A stretch of 64,000 bases of DNA from an uncultured Paracoccaceae bacterium (GCA_947488605.1 CANKZJ010000002.1:310001-374000); one strand, 5' to 3'; positions 1 through 8,157 are shown, numbered from the stretch's first letter. Made by a program: numbers and translations. The notes: generated from the letters alone by a model not told the origin.

Positions 1-584
1 GGCGCTATCTTGTTCAATATTTTCCTGCCCAGCCGGAACATACACCGGATCTCTTTGAATATGACGTGAAGTCATTTTGTGTGCTGGCGCACGCTTGCTT
101 CGAGGAGTTCGTTGAGCAAGTGTCTGAAAGTATCTTGAACGAAATCCCCAAGGATTTTCAAAACAAGAAAATCAGTCTTTCTACGGCTGCTCTTTTGTTG
201 ACTTACGCGAACAAACCGCAAGTCGAAATCAGCGAAGAAGATAAACTAGATTCTTGCTTCGATATCATCCGCAAAGCTCTTGATGAATGCAAACAGAAGC
301 ATTCTATTTCCATTAAAGATAATCATGGTTTCTCGCTAAAGTATCTGAGAAAGATGCTTGTCCCGGTCGGCTTGAATGCCAATTTCGGTCCGACGGAAAC
401 CAGTGCCATAAAGAAGTTGGCAGAGGCTCGGGGGTCTTTCGCACATGGGCGTTCAAAAAGAGCAGAATATGGTGAATATAAAAGAGCGACAACACCATTG
501 CCGCCTGATGAGGCAAGCGAAATCGTCCAAGATTGCCTAAGGGCCTGTGTTAAAGTCAAGGATTTGGCGAGCGAACGTTGGTAG
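1..584 (+). CDS. HEPN-like protein, 5' end cut by window edge
   Basis: The reading frame is open from base 3 through the GTG at 66 to the stop at 584, and the upstream codons also look protein-like, so the gene very likely starts outside the window and the GTG is internal. The N-terminal part visible (FCVLAHACFEEFVE) resembles the first helix of RiboL-PSP/MAE-type HEPN domains. Near the C-terminus the sequence RGSFAH fits the Rx4-6H motif that forms the RNase active site of many HEPN proteins. HEPN proteins commonly act as toxins or in defence against phage. No antitoxin or defence partner is visible on this side; it could lie to the left. The gene sits inside the integrated element that ends at about 3568. 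The family call is by eye only. Confidence 0.55.
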   Translation, partial: RYLVQYFPAQPEHTPDLFEYDVKSFCVLAHACFEEFVEQVSESILNEIPKDFQNKKISLSTAALLLTYANKPQVEISEEDKLDSCFDIIRKALDECKQKHSISIKDNHGFSLKYLRKMLVPVGLNANFGPTETSAIKKLAEARGSFAHGRSKRAEYGEYKRATTPLPPDEASEIVQDCLRACVKVKDLASERW

Positions 585-667
585 ATGTCTGCTTTGGCTC
601 TGGCGTTGCCGGGAATTATGCGTGTTCGGCGAAGGTCCGCTTTGGTGCTGAGCTGTAGTGGTTCCGA

Positions 668-679
668 TGTGATCTGACA
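668..679 (+). repeat. Left terminal inverted repeat of the IS481 element
   Basis: TGTGATCTGACA, the exact reverse complement of 1861-1872. Confidence 0.8.
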
Positions 680-716
680 GTTGGCCGTTTTTCTGGCGGC
701 GTCTGTCAGGCGAAGT

Positions 717-1751
717 TCAGTTCACGAACTTTTCCTTCCAGATTTCTTTCCCCTCGATCATAGTTTCGAAGGGTGTTCTGCCGCAACACATTTTGCCCTG
801 ATGCGTGCGCTCGTGGTTATAGTGGTGCAGCCATTCATCCAGATCGACCTGAAGCGCATCGATGCTGTCATAGAGCTTCTTGCGGAAGGTGATTTGGTAG
901 AACTCCTGCAGGATCGTCTTGTGGAACCGCTCTCAGATGCCGTTGGTCTGCGGTGATTTGACCTTGGTCTTGGTATGGTCAATGTCGTTAATTGCTAAGA
1001 AGAGCTGGAAGTCATGTTTGTCGACGCGTCCACAATATTCCGTACCGCGATCCGTCAGGATGCGTAGCACCGGCAGGTCATGTTCTTCGTGGAAGGGCAG
1101 CACCCGGTCGTTGAGCAGGTCCGCCGCCGTGATTGGCGTCTTAGTGGTATACAGCTTGGCGTGGGCCACCTTGCTGTAGGTGTCCACGTAGGTTTGCTGA
1201 TACACACGCCCGACACCCTTCAGAGTGCCAACGTAGAACGTGTCCTGACTGCCTAGATAGCCCGGATGGGCCGTCTCGATCTCACCACAGGCTTCGTCAT
1301 CGTGCTTTTTCTTTTCCAGCGCCTGCACCTGCGCTTCGGTTAGAATGCCGCCGTCTTCGGCAACCTTGGCTTCCAGTGCTTTGAGCCGGTTTTTGAAATT
1401 GGCCAGATCGTGCCGCAGCCAAATTGACCGCACGCCCGAGGGCGAGACAAAGACCCCCAGCTTGCGCAGCTCGTTCGAAGTGCGGGCCTGACCATAGGCC
1501 GGGAAGTCGGTGGCGGATCTGATCACCGCGTCCTCGGTCGCCTCGTCCACCCGGTTCGCCAGATTGGGCTTGCGGCGCGGGCGCTCAAAAAGGGCCTCAA
1601 CGCCGCCATCCTCGACCGCCGACTTGTAGCGGTAGAACGTGTCGCGCGACATCCCCATGACCTGGCAGGCCTTGGACACGTTGCCCAGCTCTTCGGCCAG
1701 GTTCAGCAGCCCAGTCTTGTGCTTGATGATTTTTTCAGAAGTATTCAACAT
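717..1751 (-). pseudogene. IS481-family transposase with in-frame TGA
   Basis: The frame reads from ATG at 1751 (preceded by AAGGAA seven bases upstream) to a stop at 717-719 with a single in-frame TGA at 933-935. N-terminal residues give a helix-turn-helix (SKACQVMGMSRDTFYRYK), followed by an rve/DDE core (TYVDTYSKVAHAKLY, LTDRGTEYCG). The break falls after KSPQTNGI. The next in-frame residues, ERFHKTILQEFYQ and later HHYNHERTHQGKMCCGRTP, are the normal continuation of the family, in which a cysteine codon (TGC) usually stands at the stop. A TGC-to-TGA change is the simplest explanation. The break removes the last catalytic acidic region, so the shortened 272-residue product should be inactive. 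Low-level read-through is possible. Confidence 0.8.
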
Positions 1752-1860
1752 TGTGGTTTCCTTGTTTGATGGTTCGGTTTGCACCTCCATCAAAACGGAC
1801 AACCATCATCTCGTTCAAGAGATGCGCCGTCCCAATTTCAGCTTGCTGAGAAGGGGACGG

Positions 1861-1872
1861 TGTCAGATCACA
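1861..1872 (-). repeat. Right terminal inverted repeat of the IS481 element
   Basis: TGTCAGATCACA on the plus strand, the exact complement of the left end. Confidence 0.8.
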
Positions 1873-1984
1873 TCGAGACTAATTCAGCTGAGCCGATTAG
1901 AATTCGCACTCGCAGCAAAGGTCCGCCCTCTTGGTCGGATGGCCAGGTTTGCAACCCCGGCCACCCAGCTCCCTTTCAGGAGTG

Positions 1985-2173
1985 TCAGTTCAGCACTTCA
2001 CGTTGCGCCAGACGTTGTTCAAGCCACTCCAGCACTTCACTTTCAACCCAACCCACGCGGTTCGGGCCCAGCTGTACCCGCTTGGGGAATAGGCCTGCCT
2101 TCTCCAGACGTGCAGTGTGTTGCGGTGAGTACAAGACCAACTCCTTGACCTGACGTTTCGAAAGTATCCTCAT
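1985..2173 (-). CDS. AlpA-family DNA-binding regulator / excisionase-like
   Basis: This 62-residue protein has the layout of AlpA/excisionase-like winged helix proteins found beside integrases: an N-terminal MRILSKRQVKELV followed by SPQHTARLEKAGLFPKR and VGWVESEVLEWL. The start at 2173 is chosen because AGGAGA lies six to seven bases upstream; a longer frame from 2200 has no such site. It lies just downstream of the integrase on the same strand, with about 90 bases between them. AlpA proteins activate or assist excision of P4-like elements, which fits this element-end position. Family call is from sequence pattern. Confidence 0.75.
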   Translation of the reverse strand: MRILSKRQVKELVLYSPQHTARLEKAGLFPKRVQLGPNRVGWVESEVLEWLEQRLAQREVLN

Positions 2174-2264
2174 CACGATCTCTCCTAGATAGAAGAGCAT
2201 CGCGATGCTCGGGTTTCGACAAACTCCCCGAGGAGGTGGCAGGCTAGCAGCTTATGGTTGTGGA

Positions 2265-3392
2265 TCAAGTCACAGAATAAGTCTTCAGAACTTCCGATAG
2301 ATGCTGTTCATACTGCACAAAGGCGTCGTGCATCTCTTCCATGTATGCGTGGCGGTTATATACTGCCGCTACGCCGCTGATCGTGCCAGAGACGTGGTTC
2401 AATATCCGTTCGGTGACGTGGATCGGTGTTCCAAGCTTAGCCATATTGCTGCTGAAAGTGCGTCGTAGGTCGTGCAGGGTATATTGTTCTACCTCTAAAT
2501 CTTGATCGAAGGATGCTTTGCATTTTGAGAATCCATTAAAAGGCTTGTCGTCCTCAAACCGTGATGGGAACAGCAGGTCTGTCTTGCCGGGCAGGGTGGC
2601 GATCACATTCAGTGCCCGCTTCCCCACTGGGATTGAGTGCGCGCGCCCATTTTTCACAAACTCCGATGGATACATGATCCTTTCGTTCACCAGCCAGCTT
2701 CCACGCAGCCCAACCACTTCCCCTTTGCGTTGCCCCGTGAGGATTAGAAGCTGGACGATGGGTCCGTATGGATAGCCAAACTCACTTGCCCGTTGCCAGA
2801 CGGACGCTAACTCTTGGTCAGTGAGGATGCGCTCTCGGGGGCGAGATTTGAACGTCATTGGTGGGACTGGTGCCAGATCAATGAGTCCACGCTTAACGCA
2901 CCAGTTCAACATCGTTCTGATTGCTACAAAGGCGTGCTGCTGTTCTGATGGCTTGGCCTTCAGTTTTTCGATCACTGACGCAATGTCGTGGCGAGATAGG
3001 TCAGCAATGTTGCATTCAAAGTGAAAGTGACGATTGAGTAAGCGGCGGTATTCTTCGACGGTGCGCGGTTTTGTTCGGACCTCACAGTCAGCTAAGAATT
3101 TGGAACGAGCGACTGCAAACGAAACCTTAGGCAAGGCGGTCTTCGGGTGCAGTTCGTCGAGAGCGATGTCTACCTGCGCCTGCTTGGCCAGGCGACGAGC
3201 TTCAGACAGCGACAAGTCAGGATAGCGACCGAGTGAACGGCGGCGGCGATCCTTACCGTATAGAACCACAAAGGTCTTCGTTCCCCCTTGAGACACCCGG
3301 ACACCAAAGCCGGGCAGGGTGCTGTCGTAGTATGTCTTTTGCCCCGTTTCTGGGGCCTTCAGACGTTTAATCTGTAAGTCGGTTAGGCTCAT
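2265..3392 (-). CDS. Tyrosine-type site-specific integrase (DUF4102/P4-like)
   Basis: This 375-residue integrase should catalyse recombination between the element and a tRNA-Thr gene. It has an N-terminal arm-binding domain (DUF4102-like, roughly residues 1-80, with YYDSTLPGFGVRVS and RRSLGRYPDLSLSEAR), a core-binding SAM-like domain (about 90-175) and a catalytic domain (about 185-365). The catalytic residues can be read: Arg222 in TGQRKGEVVGLR, His307/Arg310 in LHDLRRTF, His333 in LNHVSG and the nucleophile Tyr345 in AAVYNRHAY. It looks intact. Its start faces the tRNA-derived site at 3522-3568, about 130 bases away, the usual arrangement of int beside an attachment site. Confidence 0.9.
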   Translation of the reverse strand: MSLTDLQIKRLKAPETGQKTYYDSTLPGFGVRVSQGGTKTFVVLYGKDRRRRSLGRYPDLSLSEARRLAKQAQVDIALDELHPKTALPKVSFAVARSKFLADCEVRTKPRTVEEYRRLLNRHFHFECNIADLSRHDIASVIEKLKAKPSEQQHAFVAIRTMLNWCVKRGLIDLAPVPPMTFKSRPRERILTDQELASVWQRASEFGYPYGPIVQLLILTGQRKGEVVGLRGSWLVNERIMYPSEFVKNGRAHSIPVGKRALNVIATLPGKTDLLFPSRFEDDKPFNGFSKCKASFDQDLEVEQYTLHDLRRTFSSNMAKLGTPIHVTERILNHVSGTISGVAAVYNRHAYMEEMHDAFVQYEQHLSEVLKTYSVT

Positions 3393-3521
3393 TTAGGCTC
3401 TCATATCACTGGCGTATAGGTGGTTTTCTATGGTTCGCTATGTTCATAGAATACACGTAAAGTGCTATATAATATAGGGAAAATGAGCTGCAATGTTCAG
3501 GTATGGAAAAGTGCAAAAACA

Positions 3522-3568
3522 GATTTGTAATCAGTAGGTCCGCGGTTCGAGTCCGTGTGGGGGCACCA
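3522..3568 (+). other. Attachment site: 3' part of a tRNA-Thr(TGT) gene
   Basis: The sequence runs from the anticodon loop (TTTGTAA) through a complete T arm (CGCGG-TTCGAGT-CCGTG) to an acceptor strand ending GGGGGCACCA. The 5' half (D arm, 5' acceptor strand) is absent: bases before 3522 do not form a tRNA, and the anticodon stem loses pairing just upstream. It is therefore a displaced 3' end generated when the element with integrase 2265-3392 inserted, i.e. an attR-type site. The complete tRNA-Thr is expected at the element's other end, left of this window. Confidence 0.8.
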
Positions 3569-3668
3569 TTTCACCATCCAAATTTATCCAATGACATCCG
3601 ATTGAGCCTTGTTTATAAAGGTTGTATTGAGATCGTTTGTCCAGCGCCGTTTGATAGCATTCAGCTGC

Positions 3669-3730
3669 GTACCCCCAGAAAAGGGGTATTTTTGGGGGTA
3701 CGATGGAAATCAGAAAAAATGCGTACCCCC
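3669..3730. repeat. Three GTACCCCC boxes upstream of second integrase
   Basis: GTACCCCC occurs at 3669-3676 and 3723-3730 and as its complement GGGGGTAC at 3694-3701. The two direct copies share the longer GCGTACCCCCA. The boxes lie between the tRNA remnant and the start of the DUF4102 integrase. Their number and place suit arm-type binding sites for that integrase's N-terminal domain, which might also repress its own promoter. This is inference from position. Confidence 0.5.
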
Positions 3731-3733
3731 AAC

Positions 3734-4921
3734 ATGCCCTTAAGTGACATTAAACTTCGAAATCTAAAATCGGGCGATAAACCGTACAAAGTAAGCGATT
3801 TTGAAGGCCTATTTGTCCTCGCGAAAGTAAGTGGCGCAAAGTCATGGCGGTTCAAATATCGTATCGACGGCAAGGAACGGCTCTTAGTCATCGGAGACTA
3901 CCCGGCTGTAAGTTTGGCTAAGGCACGTCAATCGCGAGACTTAGCGAAGGCGCAACTCGCTGACGGCATTGATCCAAACGAAGCGAAACAAGAAGATCGG
4001 CGTGTCAGGCTTGAGGTCAAAGGGCAAACCTTTGAAAGGATTGCCTCGGCATTTTTAGCCAAACAGCGCAAAGAGGGTAAGTCGGCGGCGACATTATCAA
4101 AGACTGAATATCATTTGAAGCTGGCAAACCAAGATTTTGGCCGCAAGCCTATTGCTGAAATCACTGCGCCAATGATCTTAAAAACTTTGCGGAAGGTAGA
4201 GGCGAAAGGCAATTATGAGACTGCGCATCGCTTGCGCGCGCGTATCGGCTCAGCCTTTCGCTACGCTGTTGCCAGTGGAATCGCAGAAACTGATCCGACT
4301 TATGCCCTGCGCGATGCTTTGATTCGCCCGACGCGTGTACACCGCGCCGCGATCATAGAACCCAAGGCGCTGGGCCGTTTGATGGTCGAGATCGATGGTT
4401 TTGAGGGGCAGGCGACTACACGGATAGCGTTGAAACTCTTGGCGCTCCTTGCGCAAAGACCGGGCGAACTTCGTCATGCCAAATGGGAAGAGTTCGATCT
4501 CATAGAGCGAGTTTGGGCAATCCCGGCGGCAAAAATGAAGATGCGTCGGGATCACAACGTGCCATTGCCCGATCAAGCGTTGAAGTTATTGCAGCAATTA
4601 TTAGCGATGAACAATCAAGGTGAGTATCTCTTTCCTTCATTGCGGACTTGGACCCGCCCAATGTCTGAAAACACTCTAAACGCTGCCTTACGCCGCATGG
4701 GATATTCTGGCGATGAAATGACTGCCCACGGTTTCCGCGCGTCGTTCTCGACTCTCGCCAATGAAAGCGGCCTCTGGAACCCCGACGCCATTGAGCGTGC
4801 CTTGGCCCATGTCGAGAAAAACGAAGTCCGCCGCGCCTACGCGAGGGGGGAGCATTGGGAAGAAAGGGTTCGCTTGGCGCATTGGTGGGCCGGGTTTTTG
4901 GAAGAGATATCGACGGCTTAG
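3734..4921 (+). CDS. Second DUF4102 tyrosine integrase
   Basis: This roughly 395-residue integrase has the typical start MPLSDIKLRNLKSGDKPYKV and the arm domain (KSWRFKYRIDGKERLLVIGDYP), a core-binding part (KSAATLSKTEYHLK) and a catalytic domain with Arg in LAQRPGELRHAKW, His/Arg in TAHGFRASFSTLA, His in ALAHVEKNEVRRAYAR and Tyr in RRAYARGEHWEERV. The frame is open from 3503, through the tRNA remnant, so that upstream part is not coding. The start at 3734 is preferred over ATG 3719 by family alignment; neither has a good ribosome-binding site. It is directed away from the tRNA remnant and is probably left by a second insertion at the same tRNA. No matching distal site was found in the window. 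Confidence 0.88.
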   Translation: MPLSDIKLRNLKSGDKPYKVSDFEGLFVLAKVSGAKSWRFKYRIDGKERLLVIGDYPAVSLAKARQSRDLAKAQLADGIDPNEAKQEDRRVRLEVKGQTFERIASAFLAKQRKEGKSAATLSKTEYHLKLANQDFGRKPIAEITAPMILKTLRKVEAKGNYETAHRLRARIGSAFRYAVASGIAETDPTYALRDALIRPTRVHRAAIIEPKALGRLMVEIDGFEGQATTRIALKLLALLAQRPGELRHAKWEEFDLIERVWAIPAAKMKMRRDHNVPLPDQALKLLQQLLAMNNQGEYLFPSLRTWTRPMSENTLNAALRRMGYSGDEMTAHGFRASFSTLANESGLWNPDAIERALAHVEKNEVRRAYARGEHWEERVRLAHWWAGFLEEISTA

Positions 4922-5282
4922 AGCCTGTCGGTAAATGGGGTTCAATGATACCGGTTGGGCGGTTTGCGGACCTTCGCTGTAATCTGCACAGATGACCTCT
5001 ATGCGGGACAAAGCTGTCCTTAAGCTAGACGCGACAAGCTGGTGGGGTCGACCCAAACCGGACCTTCGTGATGTCTGTGATGCGTCAAACTGCCAGCTTC
5101 GAAGATTGCAATGAAGGTTCACGCTTTTGGAAAGCGTATGTGATCACTTGGGTGCCCTAGAACATGAATGTGATGACATGGTTTCACACTTCGACGGTAC
5201 GATACCACAACACATGAACCGCACCTCCCCGAGTCTAAGTTCCGCATTAACACAGCATTAAGGCTTTGTTCCGAGGTGGTTC
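4922..5282. other. Non-coding stretch with a degenerate repeat copy
   Basis: No credible gene. Positions 4967-5020 resemble the dispersed repeat seen at 20573-20664 (both start CGGACC and share GCTG, GCGGGACRAAGCTG blocks). A second CGGACCTTCG occurs near 5056. Confidence 0.4.
4967..5020 (+). repeat. Copy of a dispersed degenerate intergenic repeat
   Basis: Starts CGGACCTTCGCTG and ends ATGCGGGACAAAGCTG; aligns by eye with the first half of 20573-20664 with several substitutions. Confidence 0.45.
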
Positions 5283-5564
5283 ATGAGAACCATGCGAGAA
5301 CTGTTCAACGAGGCTACATCACCAAGCAGTAAAAAAATGAAAAAACAGTCATCGAGCACCCTCCCGGGCTCCGAATTCGCACAACACTTTAGCAAAGATG
5401 GCACGCCACTTATAGCTAGCCTTGCCTGTTCCTTTTTTTGTGGCACAGCACTGGCTGTCACAGCATTTGCCTTGGATTTTGGGGTCTTGGCAGCAGTGAT
5501 CGCATACAGCTTAGGTGGGTCCATTGCGCTGATCGGAACTGCGGTTTGTCTTTCGAGGCAATAA
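5283..5564 (+). CDS. Small hypothetical membrane protein
   Basis: The 93-residue product has a basic, serine-rich N-terminal third (residues 1-40) and two hydrophobic segments (about 43-60 and 65-87) separated by a short turn, so it is probably a two-pass inner-membrane protein. GAGGTGG lies about five bases before the ATG at 5283. No family recognised. It stands alone on the plus strand, ending 26 bases before the stop of the convergent sensor kinase gene, and shares no obvious operon. Confidence 0.55.
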   Translation: MRTMRELFNEATSPSSKKMKKQSSSTLPGSEFAQHFSKDGTPLIASLACSFFCGTALAVTAFALDFGVLAAVIAYSLGGSIALIGTAVCLSRQ

Positions 5565-5589
5565 CATCCGGGCGCTGTCCGAGTTGGTC

Positions 5590-6924
5590 TTAAATTGCCC
5601 GGCGCAGTCCAACAGTGACTTTGGCACCCCCGAGACGTTCAGAGCGCCCGAGCTCGATTGTTCCTTGGTAGGCGGACACAAGATCCGATGCGATTGCTAA
5701 ACCCAGCCCTGTTCCCGGTTTAGATTCGTCAAGTCGTTGCCCGCTGATGAGAGCCCTATCAGCATGGCCCTCTGCAAAGCCGTCACCGTCGTCTTCAACG
5801 ACCAATTGGATCCAGTCCTCAGAGGCTGATGCCGTCAGTGTGATCGTCTTTCTTGACCACTTAAATGCATTGTCCAACAAGTTTCCGATAATTTCTTCAA
5901 AGTCGATTTGATTGATTTTTGCATGGAGGTTTGGCGGACCATCAAAGCTAATCTCTTGGCCGTTTTTCTTGGCCAGTGTTGTAAAGGCCCGTCCCAGCCT
6001 GCCCAAACTGACTTCCAAACTCGTCACTTCACGTTCGGATGCGCCGTCCTGTGAGGCCTTCATACGTGCAAAAGAACGTTTGAGTTGCGCATCTAAGCGA
6101 TCCAGCGCGTTCATACCTCTTTGCACATCGGTCCCATGCAGTTGCAACTCGAACAGTTCATTTCGCAGCACTGCAGAAGGCGTCTTCAGTGCATGTGCAA
6201 GATCCACTGTTTGCCGGCGAGATCGATCAATAATCTCTCTATTTCTTGCCAAAAGATCGTTAATGTCGGCGACGAGTGGTTTTACTTCTAAAGGATAGTC
6301 GTCAGTCGGAAGCTCACCGTCCTGTTCTTTACGGGTGATGACGTCATTACGAAGCTGTGACAGCGGTCTGAGTGTAAACACGACAAGGACAAATGCGCCC
6401 GCAGTTGCAAGCAAACCAACAAAGGCAAATGAAATGGTTAGCCTTCGCCGCAGCTCCAACTGGTCGGCATCAATCGACGCCGTCGACGAAGCAACTGTGA
6501 CAACCCAAGTTGACCCATCATCAATCATCACCTCCTGCGAAAGGGCCCTCAGTGTTTGTTGTGCTGGCCCGGCAATTTCTTCGATCTCATTGCCGCCATC
6601 TGATGGTGAGGAAACAGACAGCAAAGCATCCGACATTGAACGTGATACAAGAATGCGTCCATCCGAACTGACAGCTTGCCAGTAATCGCCAGAAAAAGAC
6701 CTTTGGTAAACTGGATCGAAGAGCTGAGCACCCATAGCGTCGCTGTCGCCCCTTGCGTTCGCCAGGGCAACGACGGCCTGCGAATGCCTCGCGGTAAGGA
6801 ACGCATCAAATCTCGATAAGGTCAGGCTTTCAAGATAACTTCCGATAGCATTGGCGCCGGCCAGCGCAACGATTGTTGCCCAAATTGCGCCCCCAGCAAC
6901 TGCACGACTGCGAAGAGATTTCAC
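5590..6924 (-). CDS. Sensor histidine kinase (PhoQ-like layout)
   Basis: The 444-residue protein has a transmembrane helix at about 9-30, a periplasmic sensor of about 130 residues, a second helix at about 163-185, a HAMP linker, and the kinase core. The phosphorylated histidine is His244 in TVDLAHALKTPSAVL; the N box is NLLDNAFKWS (about 348-357), G1 is EDDGDGF (378-383) and G2 is GTGLGLAI (404-411). It starts with GTG, overlapping the regulator's TGA by four bases (GTGA), so the pair is translationally coupled. DxxHALKTP-type H boxes occur in PhoQ-like kinases; the stimulus cannot be told. The upstream PepSY-like gene probably belongs to the same operon. Confidence 0.9.
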   Translation of the reverse strand: MKSLRSRAVAGGAIWATIVALAGANAIGSYLESLTLSRFDAFLTARHSQAVVALANARGDSDAMGAQLFDPVYQRSFSGDYWQAVSSDGRILVSRSMSDALLSVSSPSDGGNEIEEIAGPAQQTLRALSQEVMIDDGSTWVVTVASSTASIDADQLELRRRLTISFAFVGLLATAGAFVLVVFTLRPLSQLRNDVITRKEQDGELPTDDYPLEVKPLVADINDLLARNREIIDRSRRQTVDLAHALKTPSAVLRNELFELQLHGTDVQRGMNALDRLDAQLKRSFARMKASQDGASEREVTSLEVSLGRLGRAFTTLAKKNGQEISFDGPPNLHAKINQIDFEEIIGNLLDNAFKWSRKTITLTASASEDWIQLVVEDDGDGFAEGHADRALISGQRLDESKPGTGLGLAIASDLVSAYQGTIELGRSERLGGAKVTVGLRRAI

Positions 6925-7604
6925 TGTTCAAGCTGGATCGAGTAGCCCCGACCACGATCAGTTTCGATCAAGTCATTGCCCAGCTTCTTACGCAGACGCG
7001 TGACAAACACAGCAACAGTGTTCGAGTCTCGATCATCATCATATTCGTAGATATGCTCGGAAAGTTCGGTTTGACTAATCGGCCGGTTTGCATTGTGAAA
7101 AAGATATGAAAGCACGGCAGTTTCCTGAGCAGTTAGCATTACAGGAAGTTGATCTCGGCTGACTTTTCCGTTCCTGCTATCAAACCTGATACCATCTTTT
7201 TCAAAAATTGGATTCTTTTGAGTAGCATTGCGCCGGAGCAAAGCGCGGGCGCGGGCCGTCAGTTCCGGAACATGGAACGGTTTCACCAGATAGTCATCTG
7301 CGCCAGCATCGAGGCCATCAACGCGGTCCGCCCAACCATCACGTGCCGTTAGAATGAGTATGGGGATGTTGATTCCGCCGTTACGCCACGCTTTGAGTAC
7401 TGAAATACCGTCGAGCTTTGGAAGACCAAGATCCAGAATTATGAGATCATAAGGTTCCGTCTCACCAAGAAATTTTGCCTCTTCGCCGTCAGGCGCCAGA
7501 TCAACGGCATGCCCTTCCCGCGTGAGGGTCAATTTGACTTGGTCAGCCAGTTCGAGATCATCTTCGGCAACTAGGATACGCATCGGCTGATGACTAGCGG
7601 GCAC
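6921..7604 (-). CDS. OmpR-family response regulator
   Basis: The 227-residue regulator has a receiver domain with acidic pocket D15/D16, phospho-acceptor Asp58 (LIILDLGLP), Thr87 and Lys108 (DDYLVKPF), followed by a winged-helix DNA-binding domain ending TRLRKKLGNDLIETDRGRGYSI. It pairs with the kinase encoded immediately downstream. Start choice: GTG at 7604 has AAGG about seven bases upstream, while the ATG at 7583 (MRILVAED) matches the usual family start but lacks a clear ribosome-binding site; both are possible. The intergenic gap to the upstream PepSY-like gene is about 33 bases, so co-transcription is likely. Confidence 0.9.
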   Translation of the reverse strand: MPASHQPMRILVAEDDLELADQVKLTLTREGHAVDLAPDGEEAKFLGETEPYDLIILDLGLPKLDGISVLKAWRNGGINIPILILTARDGWADRVDGLDAGADDYLVKPFHVPELTARARALLRRNATQKNPIFEKDGIRFDSRNGKVSRDQLPVMLTAQETAVLSYLFHNANRPISQTELSEHIYEYDDDRDSNTVAVFVTRLRKKLGNDLIETDRGRGYSIQLEQ

Positions 7605-7636
7605 GGGCGACCTTTTTAGGGCAAAAGAAGGGCAAT

Positions 7637-8134
7637 CTAATTTCTGCGGCCATTGCCCCTGCCGTTGTTGCCCGAGTTGCCTTTGTTGCCCGAGTTGCCG
7701 TTGTTGCCCGAGTTACCGTTGTTACCCGAGTTACCGTTGTTACCCGAGTTGCCGTTTTTGCCGGAGTTACCGTTGAAAACGCGCGCGACGGTCGAGACGG
7801 CTTGTCCCATTTCACTTCTATGCGAAATACGCTGTCCATTAACGCCATTGTAAAGCAGCTCGACGACTGCGCCATCGTTGCGACGCATAAGAAGGCGGTA
7901 AGTCATCCGGCCTTCTGATAGAAACCCTCGAATGTCCATCACAACGCCGCCAAAATTCGCGGCAGCTTCCGTAACAATCGCTTCAGAGCCAAGAACTTGT
8001 TCTTGAGACACTAGCTGTCGCATCTGACCCTGTGACAATTCGAGAACCTCAGCGGCCGCCTCAATCGGGGCCACTGCAATAAACGTTGCGAATAATAATG
8101 ATCTTAAGTCGTCACGCATTTTGATGGGGTGCAT
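7637..8134 (-). CDS. Secreted PepSY-like protein with NGNSGN repeats
   Basis: The protein (165 residues from ATG 8134; ATG 8119 also possible) begins with a signal peptide (SLLFATFIAVAPIEAAAEV). The middle (GGVVMDIRGFLSEGRMTYRLLMRRNDGAVVELLYNGVNGQ) has the beta-strand pattern of PepSY domains, which often sit next to two-component systems and may tune them from the periplasm. The C-terminus is six tandem NGNSGN-type units followed by GRGNGRRN, a low-complexity tail of unknown role. It directly precedes the regulator and kinase genes on the same strand. The PepSY assignment is by pattern. Confidence 0.75.
   Translation of the reverse strand: MHPIKMRDDLRSLLFATFIAVAPIEAAAEVLELSQGQMRQLVSQEQVLGSEAIVTEAAANFGGVVMDIRGFLSEGRMTYRLLMRRNDGAVVELLYNGVNGQRISHRSEMGQAVSTVARVFNGNSGKNGNSGNNGNSGNNGNSGNNGNSGNKGNSGNNGRGNGRRN
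7667..7774 (-). repeat. 18-bp tandem coding repeat, six copies
   Basis: Six head-to-tail 18-bp units encode NGNSGN with small changes (KGNSGN, NGNSGK). Copies differ mainly at third positions. This is a coding minisatellite; length variation among strains would be expected. Confidence 0.85.
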
Positions 8135-8157
8135 CCTCGATAGATCTGTATTGGGTT

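Larger units (their letters stand above)
668..1872 (-). mobile_element. IS481-family insertion sequence, about 1.2 kb
   Basis: The element is bounded by 12-bp perfect terminal inverted repeats (TGTGATCTGACA at 668-679 and its complement at 1861-1872) that start with TGT, as in IS481 elements. The match extends three bases outward (CGA/TCG). Inside is one transposase gene with an rve/DDE domain. I see no clear target-site duplication. The internal stop codon suggests it is immobile unless supplied with transposase in trans. Confidence 0.8.

Noticed and set aside
3522-3568. Considered as a functional tRNA-Thr gene
   Set aside because: Only the 3' part is present; no D arm or 5' acceptor strand upstream.
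3503-3733. Upstream extension of the second integrase frame through the tRNA remnant
   Set aside because: It would translate tRNA sequence and the GTACCCCC boxes; family alignment starts at 3734.
7667-7774. Tandem repeat considered as a CRISPR array
   Set aside because: Units are 18 bp, contiguous without spacers and coding in frame.
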